Positions 1-13,685 of a stretch of DNA of 64,000 nt are shown piece by piece. The notes beneath the pieces were generated by a model. It saw only the letters and a program-made list of their open reading frames with translations. It did not search any database and had not been told where the DNA came from. Numbering within the stretch: the stretch's first letter is position 1; each line of letters begins with the position of its first letter. The translations under genes were made by a program, and so were the position numbers. The DNA is taken from assembly GCF_001625215.2 (NCBI RefSeq), contig NC_030382.2, positions 33,404,610 to 33,468,609 on the forward strand, read 5' to 3'. The stretch comes from Daucus carota subsp. sativus. Lineage: Eukaryota; Streptophyta; Magnoliopsida; Apiales; Apiaceae.

Positions 1-1385
1 ACCACTTTTAGTTTTCATCTGGGTAAATGATGTTTAATTTTGTTACCAACTTATGAATATAAAAAATCTTGAATGATAAACGCATCTAATTTGAATCGAA
101 AATTAAACTTAATATAACTAATTTCATCATTTTTCTTATTAAATTTATTATTCCACCCTTGTGGTTATGGATCAATAATGACAAGTAAAATATAAGTCAT
201 ATATATACAATCATTTGGTTATAAGCTCATTAGATTGATGATGAACTATTTCTTCTTTTTATAGCTTATCAATCACTCATATGTGGACATGGCATATAAA
301 CAAAATCTTAAGATATCTTCAAACTCTGAAAGTATCATATCACATTCTTTTTTTCATAGTCGTTGAACTTGTAACACGTGGAAGAAACATGTTGCATACC
401 TCTTAAAGTTATATAATTTGATAAAGCAATTCAGTAATTCGAAGAATTTTCTACATTACATGTAAAATGAGAATAAATTCGAAGAAGTCAATGGTTTTGT
501 CTCACTTCTATATATCCTCTTTGAGCAAGTGTACTCCATCCTCAGCGATATTTGAAAGAATATCAAATTTGAAAAATTTTACAAAACATGCCATACTCTA
601 TCCATCCATCTAGCTTGAAGAATAAACGAATTAAATCTAACATCTTGCTGATCAAATTATATATACGCGCGCGCACATACATATATGAATGATCGAGTAA
701 AAATATGGGAGTATTGGAGTACTATTTTGAATTGGTACGAGACTTTGACGCAATTTTATATAGTAAAAAATGATTTTTGTTTTTTATTTGGTATTAGATT
801 TCGAAGCAACTTGTATAGTTGACGATTCGATTTTTATTTTGATTAATTTGGATGTCGCTACAATTATTGTGGATTGAAGATTTGTTTGGATATTAAAGTT
901 GTTTTGGTTACAGATTGCAAAATAAAGATTGTTCTTCTTTTCTTGATGTTGCGGATCTTGCGATTTTAAATTTTATGGTTTTGTTTTTTGTTTGACAAAC
1001 TGTTGATTCGACATTGTGATATATAGTGGATAAAACACTTTTATATTTAAAAAAATTATGCATTTACAATATATTTTTTTTACATTATTGAGATGTATGT
1101 CATGTTTGTATCTATAAATATATAGCAGATTTAGTAGGCGGTTAATGGCATTTAAAATTCACACCCACACATCTTGTTAGGAGGACATTTGTGAAATTAA
1201 TGTTGATAAGAGTGGGTTAGGAGATATAAGACTGGAGGTACTTGCATGCGGGCGTTTTTTAAGTCTTGGACTAAATTATGAAACTTTTTTCTGTTAAAAT
1301 ATGTCAAGTCAATGCATTCGCCAACTTCACCCACATATTTGCTGTACTATTATCATGAAATGTTCCACCCTACTGCATAACTACA
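1..1385. other. Intergenic DNA, no gene seen
   Basis: AT-rich sequence with no long open frame or recognisable protein. The only marked feature is a short alternating purine-pyrimidine run near 660-690 (TATACGCGCGCGCACATACATAT type). The stretch ends at the target duplication of the hAT-like element that follows. Confidence 0.6.
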
Positions 1386-2164
1386 TAGGCCTGTTTAACG
1401 AACCGAGCTGTTCGCGAACAAGCTCGAGCTCGGCTCGTTAAGAGCTCGTTCGGCTCGGCTCGTTAAGTTAACGAGCTCGAGCTCGAACACAAAAAATTGT
1501 TCGTTAAGTAAACGAGCTCGAGCCGAGCTTTTAGTATGTTCGGCTCGAGCTCGGCTCGAGCTCGACTCGAGCTCGCTCGGCTCGAGCTCGGCTCGTTAAA
1601 GCTCGAAAAAATGTAATATTTTTAGGGTTTTTTTTATTATTTATATATGTTATTGAACTCAGAATTCAACATATAATTTATATATATATATTTTAGTGAT
1701 GTAACCAAAATTTCGGAAAATAATAATTTTATATGGTTTGCTATTTTAACAGTCAAGTAGAAGGTTAACTAATACCGCTAACTAGTGTTTAATCCTAAAT
1801 TAGTGTTTCAATTTTTTAAAAAATATTTATTACCGATCCAACCGTATGGATGTTAACATATATACATTTTAGTGATATAAACAAAGTTTCAAAAAAATTA
1901 AAATTATTTGGTTAGCTATTTTAAGAGTCAACTAGCGGTTTGTCTTTATTTTTTTTCTAGCTCGGCTCGACTCGACTCGACTCGGCTCGGCTTGTATTTG
2001 TTCGCGAACAAGCTCGTGTTCGGCTCGTTAGTTAACGAGCCGAGCTTGAACACAATTTTTGTTCGATAAAAAAGCTCGGCTCGGCTCGACTCGTCAGAAA
2101 AAAAAATTAAAGCTCGGCTCGGTTCGGTCAAAACTCGGCTCGGCTCGGTTCGTGAATAGCCCTA
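1386..2164. mobile_element. Non-autonomous hAT-like element with GGCTCG-rich ends
   Basis: A 779-bp element flanked by a perfect 8-bp direct repeat TAACTACA (1378-1385 and 2165-2172), the size hAT transposases make. It starts TAGGCCTGTTTAACGAACCG and ends GGTTCGTGAATAGCCCTA, so the termini are imperfect inverted repeats. Both ends (about 1390-1610 and 1955-2150) are filled with degenerate GGCTCG, GAGCTCG and GTTCGCGAAC units. The middle is AT-rich. It has no transposase and must have been moved in trans. It lies about 110 bp upstream of the SDR start codon, so it could affect that promoter. Confidence 0.8.
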
Positions 2165-2278
2165 TAACTACATGCACAATAAAAGAATCAAGCAAGCAGA
2201 GCAGCTTCTTGACTTTTTTCTCCTCATCTTCTTTCAACAGGATCTGTAAAAGACACCTCTTCTCATAAATCACCAAAA

Positions 2279-4784
2279 ATGACAGTGTTAGCAGCCAATG
2301 CAACGTCGAGGAGGTCACCATTTTGCTTATTAAACACTAATTTTTCATATTTTATCGTATATGAGCATGTGACTTATGGAGGATCTGTGATTTTGATGCA
2401 GGTATGCAGTTGTTACAGGGGCAAACAAAGGGATTGGACTAGGAATATGCAAGCAACTAGCAGCTGTTCATGGTATTACTGTGATATTAACTGCTAGAAA
2501 TGAACAAAGGGGTCTTGAAGCTGTTGAGAAACTCAAAGAATCTGCAGGTTTAAGTGATGACCAAATCTTCTTTCACCAGCTTGATGTTGCTGACCCGTCT
2601 AGTGCTTCTTCTCTAGCCGAATATTTGAAAACTAAATTTGGAAGGCTTGATATCTTGGTAATTATTTTTTTGAACTTCTAGTTCCAGGCGTTTATTTACC
2701 AAAACTTATGGCTTGTTTGTAGATCATAGTGTTCAGTCACCGGCTTATGTGAAATCAATATTACAGAGTACTATGTGAACGGGATCTCTCCTAAACACGA
2801 GCTACTTGTCATCTGTCGTTCCATCTTTATGATAGAATTTGGTGAATACTAAGATCTTGTTTCCATGTATCATGAAGAGAATTCTGAACATCTTACAGGT
2901 GAATAATGCAGCAATTGGGGGAATTATGATAGACGAAAAAGGCCTTTCAGCCCAATTGTCCAAGGATGATGATGTGAGTCCATTTTCATCTATGGATATA
3001 GAATTTCAGTTGCAACTGCAATGTAGTTAATTTCAGATTGTGACTTTATGATTCTGCTTATGTAACCTGACTAAAAAGAAGGTTGGATGAATTTATTTCA
3101 TTTTTACTACTTTTTCGTCTAGTTGATCATATACAAGCAGTAAGCTTCGAACTACCAAATTGCTTTATAAATTTTTCACCTTCCTTACCCCCTAACCTAC
3201 ATTAAGTTACAAGCTGGTTGCACAAACATACAGCCATTGTTCCTATTATGCATAAATAATGGTCGTGTTTAACTGTTGGATTATTCAGACAGCAGGGATC
3301 AAATGGCATGAGATTGTCACGGATACAGATGAGTTAGCAGAAGAATGCATTCAAACAAATTACTATGGAGCAAAAAGAATGATAGAAGCACTGATTCCAT
3401 TACTTCAGTTATCTGATTCACCGAAAATTGCAAACGTCTCTTCCTTCATGGGAAAATTACAGGTAGACAACATACCTGAATACTGACTAAAGGCAATTCA
3501 GCTTTATAACGAGTTCTTTTAATATGCAGAGTTATCTGATTAAAGTTTATGGGTCATATTCTACATAGAACCATTAGGCATAGAACCCTTAGAACTATTA
3601 ACTTATTTCTAGTATTAGTTAAGGTTCTGCAGCAGAACTGTACATGAAAAAATGTCTTATTTATGTATTATATTTTGAAATTACTTTTGAACACACACAA
3701 CGATGCAAAAAAGTATGTATTTAGATTTAGATCCTGGAAATCTATGTAAAAAATAGGGTTCTGCAGCAGAACCTTAGTGGTTCTATGGTTCTATTTTGAG
3801 CACTGGTTCTCTCTTGAGCGCGACCCTATATTATATTATATTATATGCTAATTATGGGATTGCTGATTTTCTGTATCTACTTGTTTTATATACTGTGTCT
3901 GTCTGTATTGACCAGCTCAATCCATATGACCCCTGACTTATTAAATCTACAATCAACTATGAAGATACCAAATACTGCCTTTTCAGTCCGAAAAATTTAG
4001 CTTCTTTCATCAGAGAAATGTTGAAGATTTCAGTTCTCCCTTGTGGTTATAGATCTCAACAATTGATATAAATCATAGTAACATGATTCATGTTAATGGA
4101 GGTGGCCACTTTTCTTAAAAAGACTTATAAGTTACTCTTAGACAAAATCAGCAAATTATATAACACTGATTAGTTTCAGAGCTCCCTTCAAACATTAATT
4201 ATAGCATCGTTTCAGTATTTGTGGACTCTGTTTCCTATCGGGTGCAGGACAGCGTCTAAGAAGTTTTACAAGTTCTAATTTTTCAAATCAGTTTTTTTAT
4301 GCTTATTTACACAATGGCACGGCCTGTGTGACTGTCACTGGTTTTCTCTAACTGTTTTCTTCATCTGTACTGTATATTTATCATTTACTATTGTTCTGGT
4401 TCTCAGAATTTACCGAATGAAAGGACTAGGGAAATACTAAGTGATGAGCAAAACCTTACAGAAGCGAAACTGGATGAGGTACTAAATGAGTACCTGGTAG
4501 ATTTCAAGGGGCGTTCCCTACAAGAAAAAGGTTGGCCACACTACAGTTCAGCGTATACTGTCTCGAAAATGGCAATGAATGCATACACAAGAATTTTGGC
4601 CAAGAAATACCCATCTTTCTGCATCAATGCTGCTTGTCCTGGCTTTGTGAAAACAGACATAAATCTGAATACTGGTATATTAACCGTTGAAGAAGGCGCT
4701 AAACGTGTGGTAAAGCTAGTGTTGCTGCCTAATGGTGGACCTTCTGGCCTTTTCTTTGTTGAGGGTAACATATCATCTTTCTAG
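2279..4784 (+). CDS. Short-chain dehydrogenase/reductase, salutaridine/neomenthol reductase type
   Basis: Predicted cytosolic NADP(H)-dependent carbonyl reductase of the plant SDR110C/114C kind, which includes salutaridine reductase, (+)-neomenthol dehydrogenase and human carbonyl-reductase-like enzymes. Five exons read cleanly through GT-AG introns: 2279-2313, 2402-2657, 2899-2973, 3289-3462 and 4407-4784, giving 305 residues, about the family length. The cofactor motif TGANKGIG is at residues 17-24. An NNAA motif begins exon 3, and NVSS is at the end of exon 4. The catalytic Y-x3-K (YTVSK) is at 230-234, followed by the [10 protein letters not shown] segment. An insertion before the active site, rich in acidic residues, is typical of the monomeric members. 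The first ATG gives a short N-terminus directly before the Rossmann strand, as expected. The substrate cannot be told from sequence. The gene faces the PDR transporter tail-to-tail. Confidence 0.9.
3551..3828. repeat. Possible small repeat insertion in the last SDR intron
   Basis: Within the 944-bp last intron, GGGTC near 3551 and GACCC near 3824 bracket a stretch with repeated GGTTCTGCAGCAGAAC and TAGAACC/GGTTCTA words. Similar GGTTCTA/TAGAACC words recur near 39,530 and 43,555, so this is likely a dispersed repeat. I could not define a target duplication or class. Confidence 0.3.
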
Positions 4785-5706
4785 TGAAGGTTACTGCAAT
4801 GATATTGCTGCAGACAAACTATCATGGAGCAATAATTGATGAATAATGAATCAAATCATCAGAGATATTAGCCTGCCTGCCTGCTTAATTACCCTAATAA
4901 TGCAGCAATATTATTTGCCTGCCCGCTTAATTTTCTCAATAATTTTCTTTCGATGACACTGTGAAAGTGATGTATCTTGATTTTACGTGTATTTCTTTCA
5001 AAAATAGCATCATTTGTATTCAGTTCTGTAACTAATTCCACAGCTGTATTTTTCTTTCTTTTTGTCTATGATTACTAATTATGTCACGGCACCTGCTGTC
5101 AGAATGCAGCCAGGGCATCTGCCACCAGCAGCGACACTTGACTTTCCCTTGGACAAGCTAAGAGCTCTCCACTAACTACATTTATTAGTCTGTTTAACCA
5201 AGTTCTCCGCGGGTCTAAATTCATTCTAAGCAATTACGGGAGAAAAACATTAAGCCACTAAATTACTTCATTGAACTATACCTTATCATAGGCTTGGAGT
5301 ACCACTACACCACACCCTATGTGAAGAGTGGGCGAACAAAATGCAGAACATATCAAAAATGTTGAATTCGAAGAAAGGGGGCGACATGGATGTGACCAAA
5401 TCATTGATGCATATAATATCCAAAAATTGAGTGAAGACACGAACACAAACGCGGATACATATAAATGTACTTTCACTAATAAGTAAGTAAATAAGCACCC
5501 AGCATCCATGCAACTGCTAACATTGATGTGCTCTTGGTCACTTTTCACTTCATACTGCGTGATTTTATTGGCCACAATAGATATTTGAGTCATATGTGAT
5601 ATATACATTAGTTTCCTTATATTTGTGCAGTGAAGTAGATAGTGCAAAGGTATTTCCTGCTTCGAAATAATGTTTATATAACTTCACTAGTAAATACAAT
5701 CTACAT
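4785..5706. other. Convergent intergenic space, no gene seen
   Basis: About 920 bp between the stop codons of the SDR (+) and the ABC transporter (-). It presumably holds both 3' UTRs and polyadenylation regions. Short open frames on the minus strand near 5276-5647 have no recognisable similarity and are not called. Confidence 0.5.
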
Positions 5707-8700
5707 TTACCTCCTTTGGAAGTTCAGTTTTGCCATGGAATATGCAAATATAGATGCAAATAATAATGGAAATGCTATAAGAACTAATGCTACAACACCT
5801 GTATCAGCACTATGATAACCAAAATAACTTCCTAAGAAGGTATTGATGGCCTCTTTTTCTCCAAATGCTACTATTTCCCTATCAACGTCTCCATATTGTG
5901 ACGTAAGAAGGCCTCGTAAGGACCAGGATCCTGGGCAAATCCAGTAGCACCAATTCCACCATTTTGGAATTTTCTGCAATATGAAATCAGCTTAGTTGCA
6001 TAGTTCTTCTGTGTAGTGACTTGTGATTTTTACCTATATCTTAGTCTAAGTTCATGACTAAATTTCTTTGTGACAGTTCTTAAATGATAATGATATTAGC
6101 AAAATTCTGCGGATGAAGCTATGACTCCAGCTGAATAGTTGGTGCTGTGTTGTTCAATGTTGCCTTTTTAGACACTTCATTTAAATATAATACTGTAAAA
6201 TACCAACTGCTGTTAACAGGAGTCAGAGTGGCTCACCGGTTCTGGTATGAGGAATCCTGAGAAGAGACTCATTATTGTGTTACTGAAGCTTGACATTACG
6301 AAGGCCACTTGAAGAGAACCACTTGTTGAAACGAGCAACATGCCAAGGTAAGTGTAGTAGAGCATGGTACAGAACATTGTGAAGAAATACCAAAGTACTT
6401 TGTATACAGACCAATAGAAACCGACTGCTGGATATGTGATTATTACAAATATGCCTACTTGAAGAAATACATAAGGAATTTCAATGATCACCTGCCACAA
6501 AAGGATAGAAAATATATATGGTCATATGAAATCATCTAAAGTTTAATAAGCATTAAAAAGAATAGGAGTTTAGAATTTAAAATAAATTTGGATCGTTGTT
6601 ATTATATTTATGTTATATACCTGGGCAAAGGAATAGATCCAGGCAGAATACATTCCAGCAAACCTTTCTCTGTATACAACATTGCGCTCAGTAGCTATAA
6701 TTGACAGAACTGATGTGCAGTTGTATGTTCCTAAAAATTGTAGGAAAAGGAACATCGATCCTAGTATGTTCAACAGATCCTGTTCACCGTTTCTTTAAAC
6801 CAAAGAAGACAATCAGCATATCAAATGAAAAACATATAACTGACATACAGAGCTATAAATATCACCGTGAATAGAAGACTAAACACACACATACACTTTT
6901 GGTTTCCTATAAGATCAATATTTTGGTTCATATTTTTCTTTATAACCTAGATAAAGTAGAGCCTTCACATCTGTGTCAGCTGTTGTTAGCATGTACTCAT
7001 CACCATAGGGGTCTCCAAATAATAATATATATAAAATTGTCCTGCGTTGGTAAAAACTGAAAGAAATGACCTAAAACCGCACCCTATTCACAAGGCACCT
7101 GCATAGGCAGGATATTGATAAATGGGGAAAAAAATATATGCTTACATGTCTTTTCCTTTTTGCCATAGGATTGCTGCTAATATCACAGATGCCATTGTGA
7201 TAAAAGCTAACCGCACCAAATTGTATTTAGGACTCCTCCAATAGGACAAATTCTGTTTCCAGAGGCATGCTTTAAGCTGTTCCCATTGAGTTTGTGAAAA
7301 GCGTGTGCTAAATTGTAGTTCTGTTGAACCTTGTGCTGGGGAGCTCAACTCTTTGATCCGCTGTTTGGTTTGCCTGCATAAGAAATTTACCAGATTACAT
7401 TACTCTTAAGTTAATTATGTACGATGTTTGAATCTTGTGCATGTTTAAAGCGTAGAAATGACTATATTACAAGCTTATTTTGATATATCTTAAAAAATTA
7501 AACTCATGAGCAGTAATATTAAAACTAAGATTTAGCATTAAAAGGAATCTGTTGTCCACTGAGATTTATGATGACTCGTGATACTGATAATTTAGATGAT
7601 TGGAACGCAAATAGCAGAGCTGATATAAGTACATACATTACTCATCGAAGTTTGCAATATTTTTATCATTGACATTGGGTCTCATAGCTAATGTCATAGC
7701 AAATGTTGGAATGTCACTGCTATATTTATAGATTAGTATGATGCTTACCGACATAGATGAGAGTTCTCATAAGTTTGCACAAAGTTTAATCCAAGTTGTT
7801 CTTCAGAAGATGAACTCGTAATCTCTAGCATCCAAGTTGCAGGGTTGTAATTTTCCTGGATTTTCGGTAATCCATTAATGTTCTGCCAAAAAGGAGACAA
7901 AACAGTAGTTAGATATTTTACTTTGTGTATGACACAATCTGATGAATTTCAAGCACCATTAATAAGTTCTAATCAATTTTTAAGAAATTTAACTGCATAT
8001 TAAGCTTATACTTTATATTTCTTGGGGAAAGTTGTGTACAGCATTCTGTAGAAATTGATCATAAACCTTTAGGTCCAAGATTTTGTATGATCATAAAGAG
8101 ATTAAAGCTTACATATCTTGTTTGCTAGTTACTGACATGCATAACAACCCTAATCGCCATTCTAGTTTCTGAAATTATCATGAAAATCATTTTTTGCCTT
8201 GTTGCTAAAAGATGAAGATGTATAGTCATTGCTCACCTCAAAATATTCAATTAGTTTACTTGAATGCTGACCCAACTCTCCTGAATATATTATTTGTCCT
8301 CCTCTCTTCATTAGAATAAGCTGCAGGAACAAAAGACATTATATATTTCTCCTTGTTATTGAAACTGATCATGTTATTTGCTTCTGTTTACTTGGCAATC
8401 TATTATTAGTTGGTAAGTAGTATATAGCATATTGATGTGTAATAGAAAATTTTAGTGTGTCCAAGGTACAATCTATTACCACAGAAATTTTCAGTAGTCA
8501 TATACCTCATCGAAAGCCTCAAATATGTCAATACTTGGTTGATGGATAGTGCAGACGACTGTTCTATTCGTATTTGCAATATTCTTAACTGCCCGCATAA
8601 CTATTGCAGCTGCTCTGGCATCTAAACCAGAAGTCGGTTCATCCATGAATATTATAGATGGGTTGGAAACAAGCTCTACTGCTATTGTAAGCCGTTTTCT

Positions 8701-11700
8701 TTGTTCATTTGTTAAGCCACTCACACCAGGAACACCAACTAGTGCATCTTTAATATCTTCCAGTTCAATCATTTGAAGTACCTCAACAACAAATTCCTGT
8801 AAAGAATTTTTTTAAAGCAATTTAGAAATTAATCTTTGTAATAAGCAGCTACTTTTTTACTACATGCCATCTAGAAGTTTTACGGACATTTGATGAATTT
8901 GTGGTACAGTATGTTTCTGTCATAAATATACTAGAAATTACCTTAAGTAGAGTTAGTACAAGTGTTTAGAACCTTTGCTTTCAGGAATTCAATTTTCCTT
9001 GGTTGGTGAATCTAAATCTCTACGGTCATAGTGAAATATTGAATTAAGCTTGGTACTTTTATAAGTTGGATGACAACTTACAGCTTTGGTACTATCATCA
9101 ATATGAGGTGGCAAACGTAGCCAAGCTGAGTACGTCAGTGATTCATTAACTGTAATCTGTGGAGAATGGATGTCTGTTTGCTCACAATAACCAGATATTC
9201 TAGCATAAGTATCCTGCACCTTGGGATATCCTCCAATTCTTATATCTCCTTCAATGATACCACTATTTTTACGTCCAGAAAGAACATCCAAAAGTGTTGT
9301 CTTTCCGGCTCCAGTAACACCCATCAGAGCTGTCAGCACTCCAGGCTGAAATGATCCTGTAATATCATGAAGAAGCTGTATCGTCTTTTGTTGATAACCT
9401 TTCTCTCTCATTTTCTGTCAGAATGATTGAGCACAGATTGGTTATCACAGGTCACCTAAATAAACTTAAGTTTACTTAATTTGAAGCGACTTCTACCTTT
9501 GGAGTATCAACAAAATATTGCACATTCTCAAATGTTATTGTCATTGGCTTGAACGGCAACACCATCCCTGTCGAATAACAAAATCAGTATTCTGCTGATT
9601 TGAGCTCATCATGATGTTCTCCACCACATCCTTCAAGTAACTATTTTCCTGATACAAGCATCTTAACTTAATAAAATTTATCTTCTTACCCATCTGTTTT
9701 ATGTCTGCAGGAGCGTAGGAGGTAGCCACGTTGGGCAATTCAATCTCTTGAGATGCTTCGAGTGTGTTTTCTTTTGCTTGAAGTTTGGAGAGTCTTTTAA
9801 GTGAAATGACAGTCTGAGATCTTCTTGGAGCTGCAAAATTTTATCTTTATTAGATCAGGTTAGTAGAAAACACACATGACTTGAGCTGTTTTATATGTCT
9901 GGATTCGGTCTTTTTCCATTCACACATGTTTTCTTCATTCAAGTGGATTTAAGGAACTTACCCTTTGAAAATTTTAATGCACATGTGAATCCAATATTCA
10001 GAATGATCCAAAATCCCAATAATGCACCAATTGATATCCAATAAAAGCTTCCTCTATAGTCGAATCCATGATTTTTCAAAAATTGATGCCCTATTGTAGC
10101 ATTTAGAGATAAGTCCTGTGGAGAGAATGATAAGTAAGTATTTACATAGATAATATAATCAGCGATTTATGGTTCTCAATTCTGACCTTTTGCCACCTTG
10201 GAGAAAGAAATTCGTTCACAGAAATTCCAATCTCTGCATATGTAAAAGGAGAAAGCCAGAATCCCCATTTTAACCAAGATGGCAAAGAGGCTGCAAAGAA
10301 TGAGGTTATAAGCACTCTGCTAAACAAATTTTAGCAACCAGGAAGGATATCAGAAGGAATGATTGGTGGTCTTACGTTGTGGAATTATAAAGCCACAAAA
10401 TAGAAACATCACTAATACGGTGAAGAGACCGCAGAAGGTTGCAACAGACTGATCAGTAAAGATCGAAGCTATCAGGCGAAATAATGATGTAGACACTTGA
10501 TTCACAAAAGCAAGGAGTAGTAGCTGGTGAAAAAACCTATACACGTGTATGCATTAGTAATAAAGAGCAATAGATAAAGAAGACCTTTAGTTAAATATTT
10601 CTATTAAACTTCACCTTTCTGGTTCAGGACTGTAACCTATGACATAGTAGGTAAGCCCTGTCCAAAGAAATGCATCTAGAAATGAAAATGGGATCTTTAG
10701 AATGACGGCAGGAATGGAATAAGCCCATGCCGGGTAGAAGTTGAAATCTCTTTGCTTGTAGAAGATGGAAAGTCTGGAAACAGTCATGGACAACTCTGGT
10801 ATTGCATTACTGTTGAATCTAATAAGTGAATAGAACAGAGACGCTAGGAAGTAATTGGCGTCGACAATACTAATGCTAGTCTGTGTACGTAGGAAGACCG
10901 TCATTGTTATAAGTGCAGAAACCACCAGCTGAAAAAACAATAGCATTTGGATGAACACAAGCCTTTGTAGTTTATTGTAATTGTCGCAAGAATGGTTGTA
11001 CCTGTGCAGATTTAAATGCATGAACAAATGAGTTACGCTTCATGAGGACCCATTCTCTAGCCATGCATGCCTGGAATATTTCCCATTTCCTTGTGGAATT
11101 GGTGTGGAATGTCAAAGCAGCATCACGGATCACATCCTTTTCAATATTCTGAGAGAGATCTTCGTGCGATTTCTGTCCTAAACTGGATTCCTTAAATTTT
11201 CTAGCGAACTCTTTCACACTGACATAGATAGGTTGATTATTAGGGTGCCAATATTGTGCTTGATCCTTCTCAGATATAACCTGCAGAGAGGTGAATGTCC
11301 AAGTTGACATTGCAGTATAAGCACTATGGAAAAAGAATAATTAGTGTGACACGACCAATTTTAAGCATGCAAGCGAATTTCTCAATTGTAATAGTAAATA
11401 ACACACTTCTTGCAGGAAGTCAGCAACGCCTTTCCTTGCTGGACATCTGAAACCACAGTTCTCGAAGAACTGTATAACATTATCACGAGGCCCATGGTAT
11501 GCAGTCTGTCCTTCAGACATCAAGATAATGTCATCAAACAAATCAAATGTCTCTGGTGCTGGCTGAAGAAGTGAAATCAAAGTGGTTGATTCTGTTATGT
11601 GTGTCAACTGCTGGAGACATTTAACAATCTGAAAGGTGCTTGAACTATCTAAGCCATTGGAGATTTCATCCATGAAGAGAACCTTTGATGGGCCAATTAT

Positions 11701-13685
11701 CATCTCCCCTGGTAAATGTAGTAATTATATGTAAACTTGTCATCAGAAAATGATTAATTGCTGGTTGTACTACATCTGTGAATGCTGATAAACTGTTATA
11801 GCTAGCACAATAAATAAGCTCAAGTTTCCAGAGATTTTTATGAAACAACCATCATATGTATTTACAGGGGCATCTATATTTTTTTAACATGCTTTTTGAA
11901 CATGATTATGGATTCTCAGTCACCATAGTGCACCTGTTGTCAGCCTCTTCTTTTGTCCACCTGATATTCCTCTTCTCATTGCATTTCCTACAATCGTATC
12001 AGCGCAAATTTCCAGTCCAAGTATCTGTGAAAACTCATACAAATGTAACAGGGAAGTTTACTCTTGAGTGACATGTCGAAAGAAGGTCAGGGAACCATAC
12101 TCCATTAAAGAGAACTACCTTTAGTATATAGTCCGTCTGCAGAGTCCTTTTTAATCCATTGATGGCAGTTTCCTGTTTCAGTTAATTACAGAGTAAGATA
12201 ATTAACATTAGAGTGCTCGATACTACAATTACACGTGAACAACAAAGGAAATATGTGTGCTGGGGATTTACCTTCATGTAGGTGTCAATATCTGGATCAG
12301 GTATAATACCAACTTGTTTCTCTCTTCTGACGACTTCTGCCATAGTTTCTAGAATAGTTGCAAGAGTCAGCATCCGGATAATTTGTGTGTAGATTATGAT
12401 AGTATACAACGTTCATAAGAAAGGTACCTGCTCTGCTTCCAATGCCCAGACATCTTGCTGCAAAATCAAGAGTTTCCCTGACTGTCATTTCAGAAATGTG
12501 CTGGTCATATTGGCTAACATAAGCTGCTGTCTTGTGAGGAATGAACTCATTCAACTTGTATCCATTGTAAGAGATCTCTCCGCTGACCTAGTATTTTTAT
12601 ATATTTCAACTTGCTCAGAAAGTACAATTAAATTATGTGTGTGTCACTTAGCATGACTTTAAAGTTTAAATGTCAATTAGTAGTAAAAAAAAAGTTTAAA
12701 TGTCCTATGACAATTCTCTGTAAATGTTCTTAAACACTGGTTTTTGCGTTTCATCTCATAATATCTTGTATAATTAGGAGCTACAGATACCTCAAGATTC
12801 TTGTCGATTGTTCCAGAGAGTGCCAACAGTAGAGTGGTTTTTCCACAGCCCGGAGGCCCTAGTAATAGTGTCATCCTACCAAAAAGCATGTTACCCCGTG
12901 AGTACAATATGAACCTGCATATCGTGATAATCCTTTAACTCAGAAGTCTAGTAGAAACGTAACTTTAAGATACCTTGAGGGCCTGATAATTCCACTGACA
13001 TCCTGCAGAATTTTAATCTTGGTTGTATGAGTTGTGTGCCCTTGAAATCTTGTGATACCCTGTCAGCATTGATACCGTATCTGTTGTTAGTGGTTTAGCC
13101 ATTCAAAGAACAAGCTGTTTCTTGATCATTAACCAACAAAACAGCATAGGAAAAAGAATATTTGCTTTTAACTCCAAAAAAGGACAAAGGGACAGCACTT
13201 ACAAATGTAATCCTTTTCAGTGTGTTCCACAGAGTAGGGAGGGGCTCTCCTTGAACTACATCACATTCTGCTTCTATGCATACATTCTTATACCTTACTT
13301 CCACAGTAGGAATCTCCAGACCCACTCTGCAGACAAAATAACACAATTTTATCATACAATGATTAATCTTCCGCGTTTGCATCTGATTAGCTGATGCCTA
13401 AGTACAGCAGGTTCCAATCGAGAGAAAAATAAGAAGTGAAGGTCATGTCAGAAAAGACCTGTCAATTCTCTGTCTCTGCTTCAATAACAACCGGTGATTA
13501 TCTTCCTCAATTTTCTTCAAAAGTCTGTCGATAAATGCATGCCTTTCTAAAGCTCCAAGCTTAGAAACACGTTCAGTTGTATTTTGTTGTGCTTCTATCC
13601 TCTCAATAGCAGCCAACTCCAGTTCACCTTCATCATCATCTTCTCCAACAGTTCCGACTGTATCAGTAACATCCCTCCTCGACAT
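5707..13685 (-). CDS. Full-size ABCG transporter (pleiotropic drug resistance type)
   Basis: Plasma-membrane ATP-driven exporter of the PDR class with the reverse (NBD-TMD)x2 order, spread over many exons; I estimate about 1,400 residues. The start at 13685 (MSRRDVTD) precedes the usual N-terminal linker and the [12 protein letters not shown] element. NBD1: Walker [10 protein letters not shown] near 12,840, signature [11 protein letters not shown] near 11,960, Walker B VLFMDE with GLDSSS near 11,670, and a glutamine-type switch region (LLQPAPETF) as is normal for plant PDRs. TMD1 spans about 10,930-9,970. NBD2: Walker [10 protein letters not shown] near 9,310, signature [13 protein letters not shown] near 8,710, Walker [13 protein letters not shown] near 8,640, and switch TIHQPS near 8,540. 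TMD2 spans about 7,200-5,710, ending in NFQRR. Exon junctions I checked keep frame, for example Q|P at 10,380/10,285 and D-I|N-G at 7,145/6,800, so I see no lesion. Substrate is unknown; relatives export terpenoids, alkaloids, hormones or cuticle precursors. Confidence 0.93.

Noticed and set aside
5276..5647. 123-codon minus-strand open frame between the SDR and ABC genes
   Set aside because: Unusual composition, no recognisable motif, and it lies in the shared 3' region of two convergent genes.
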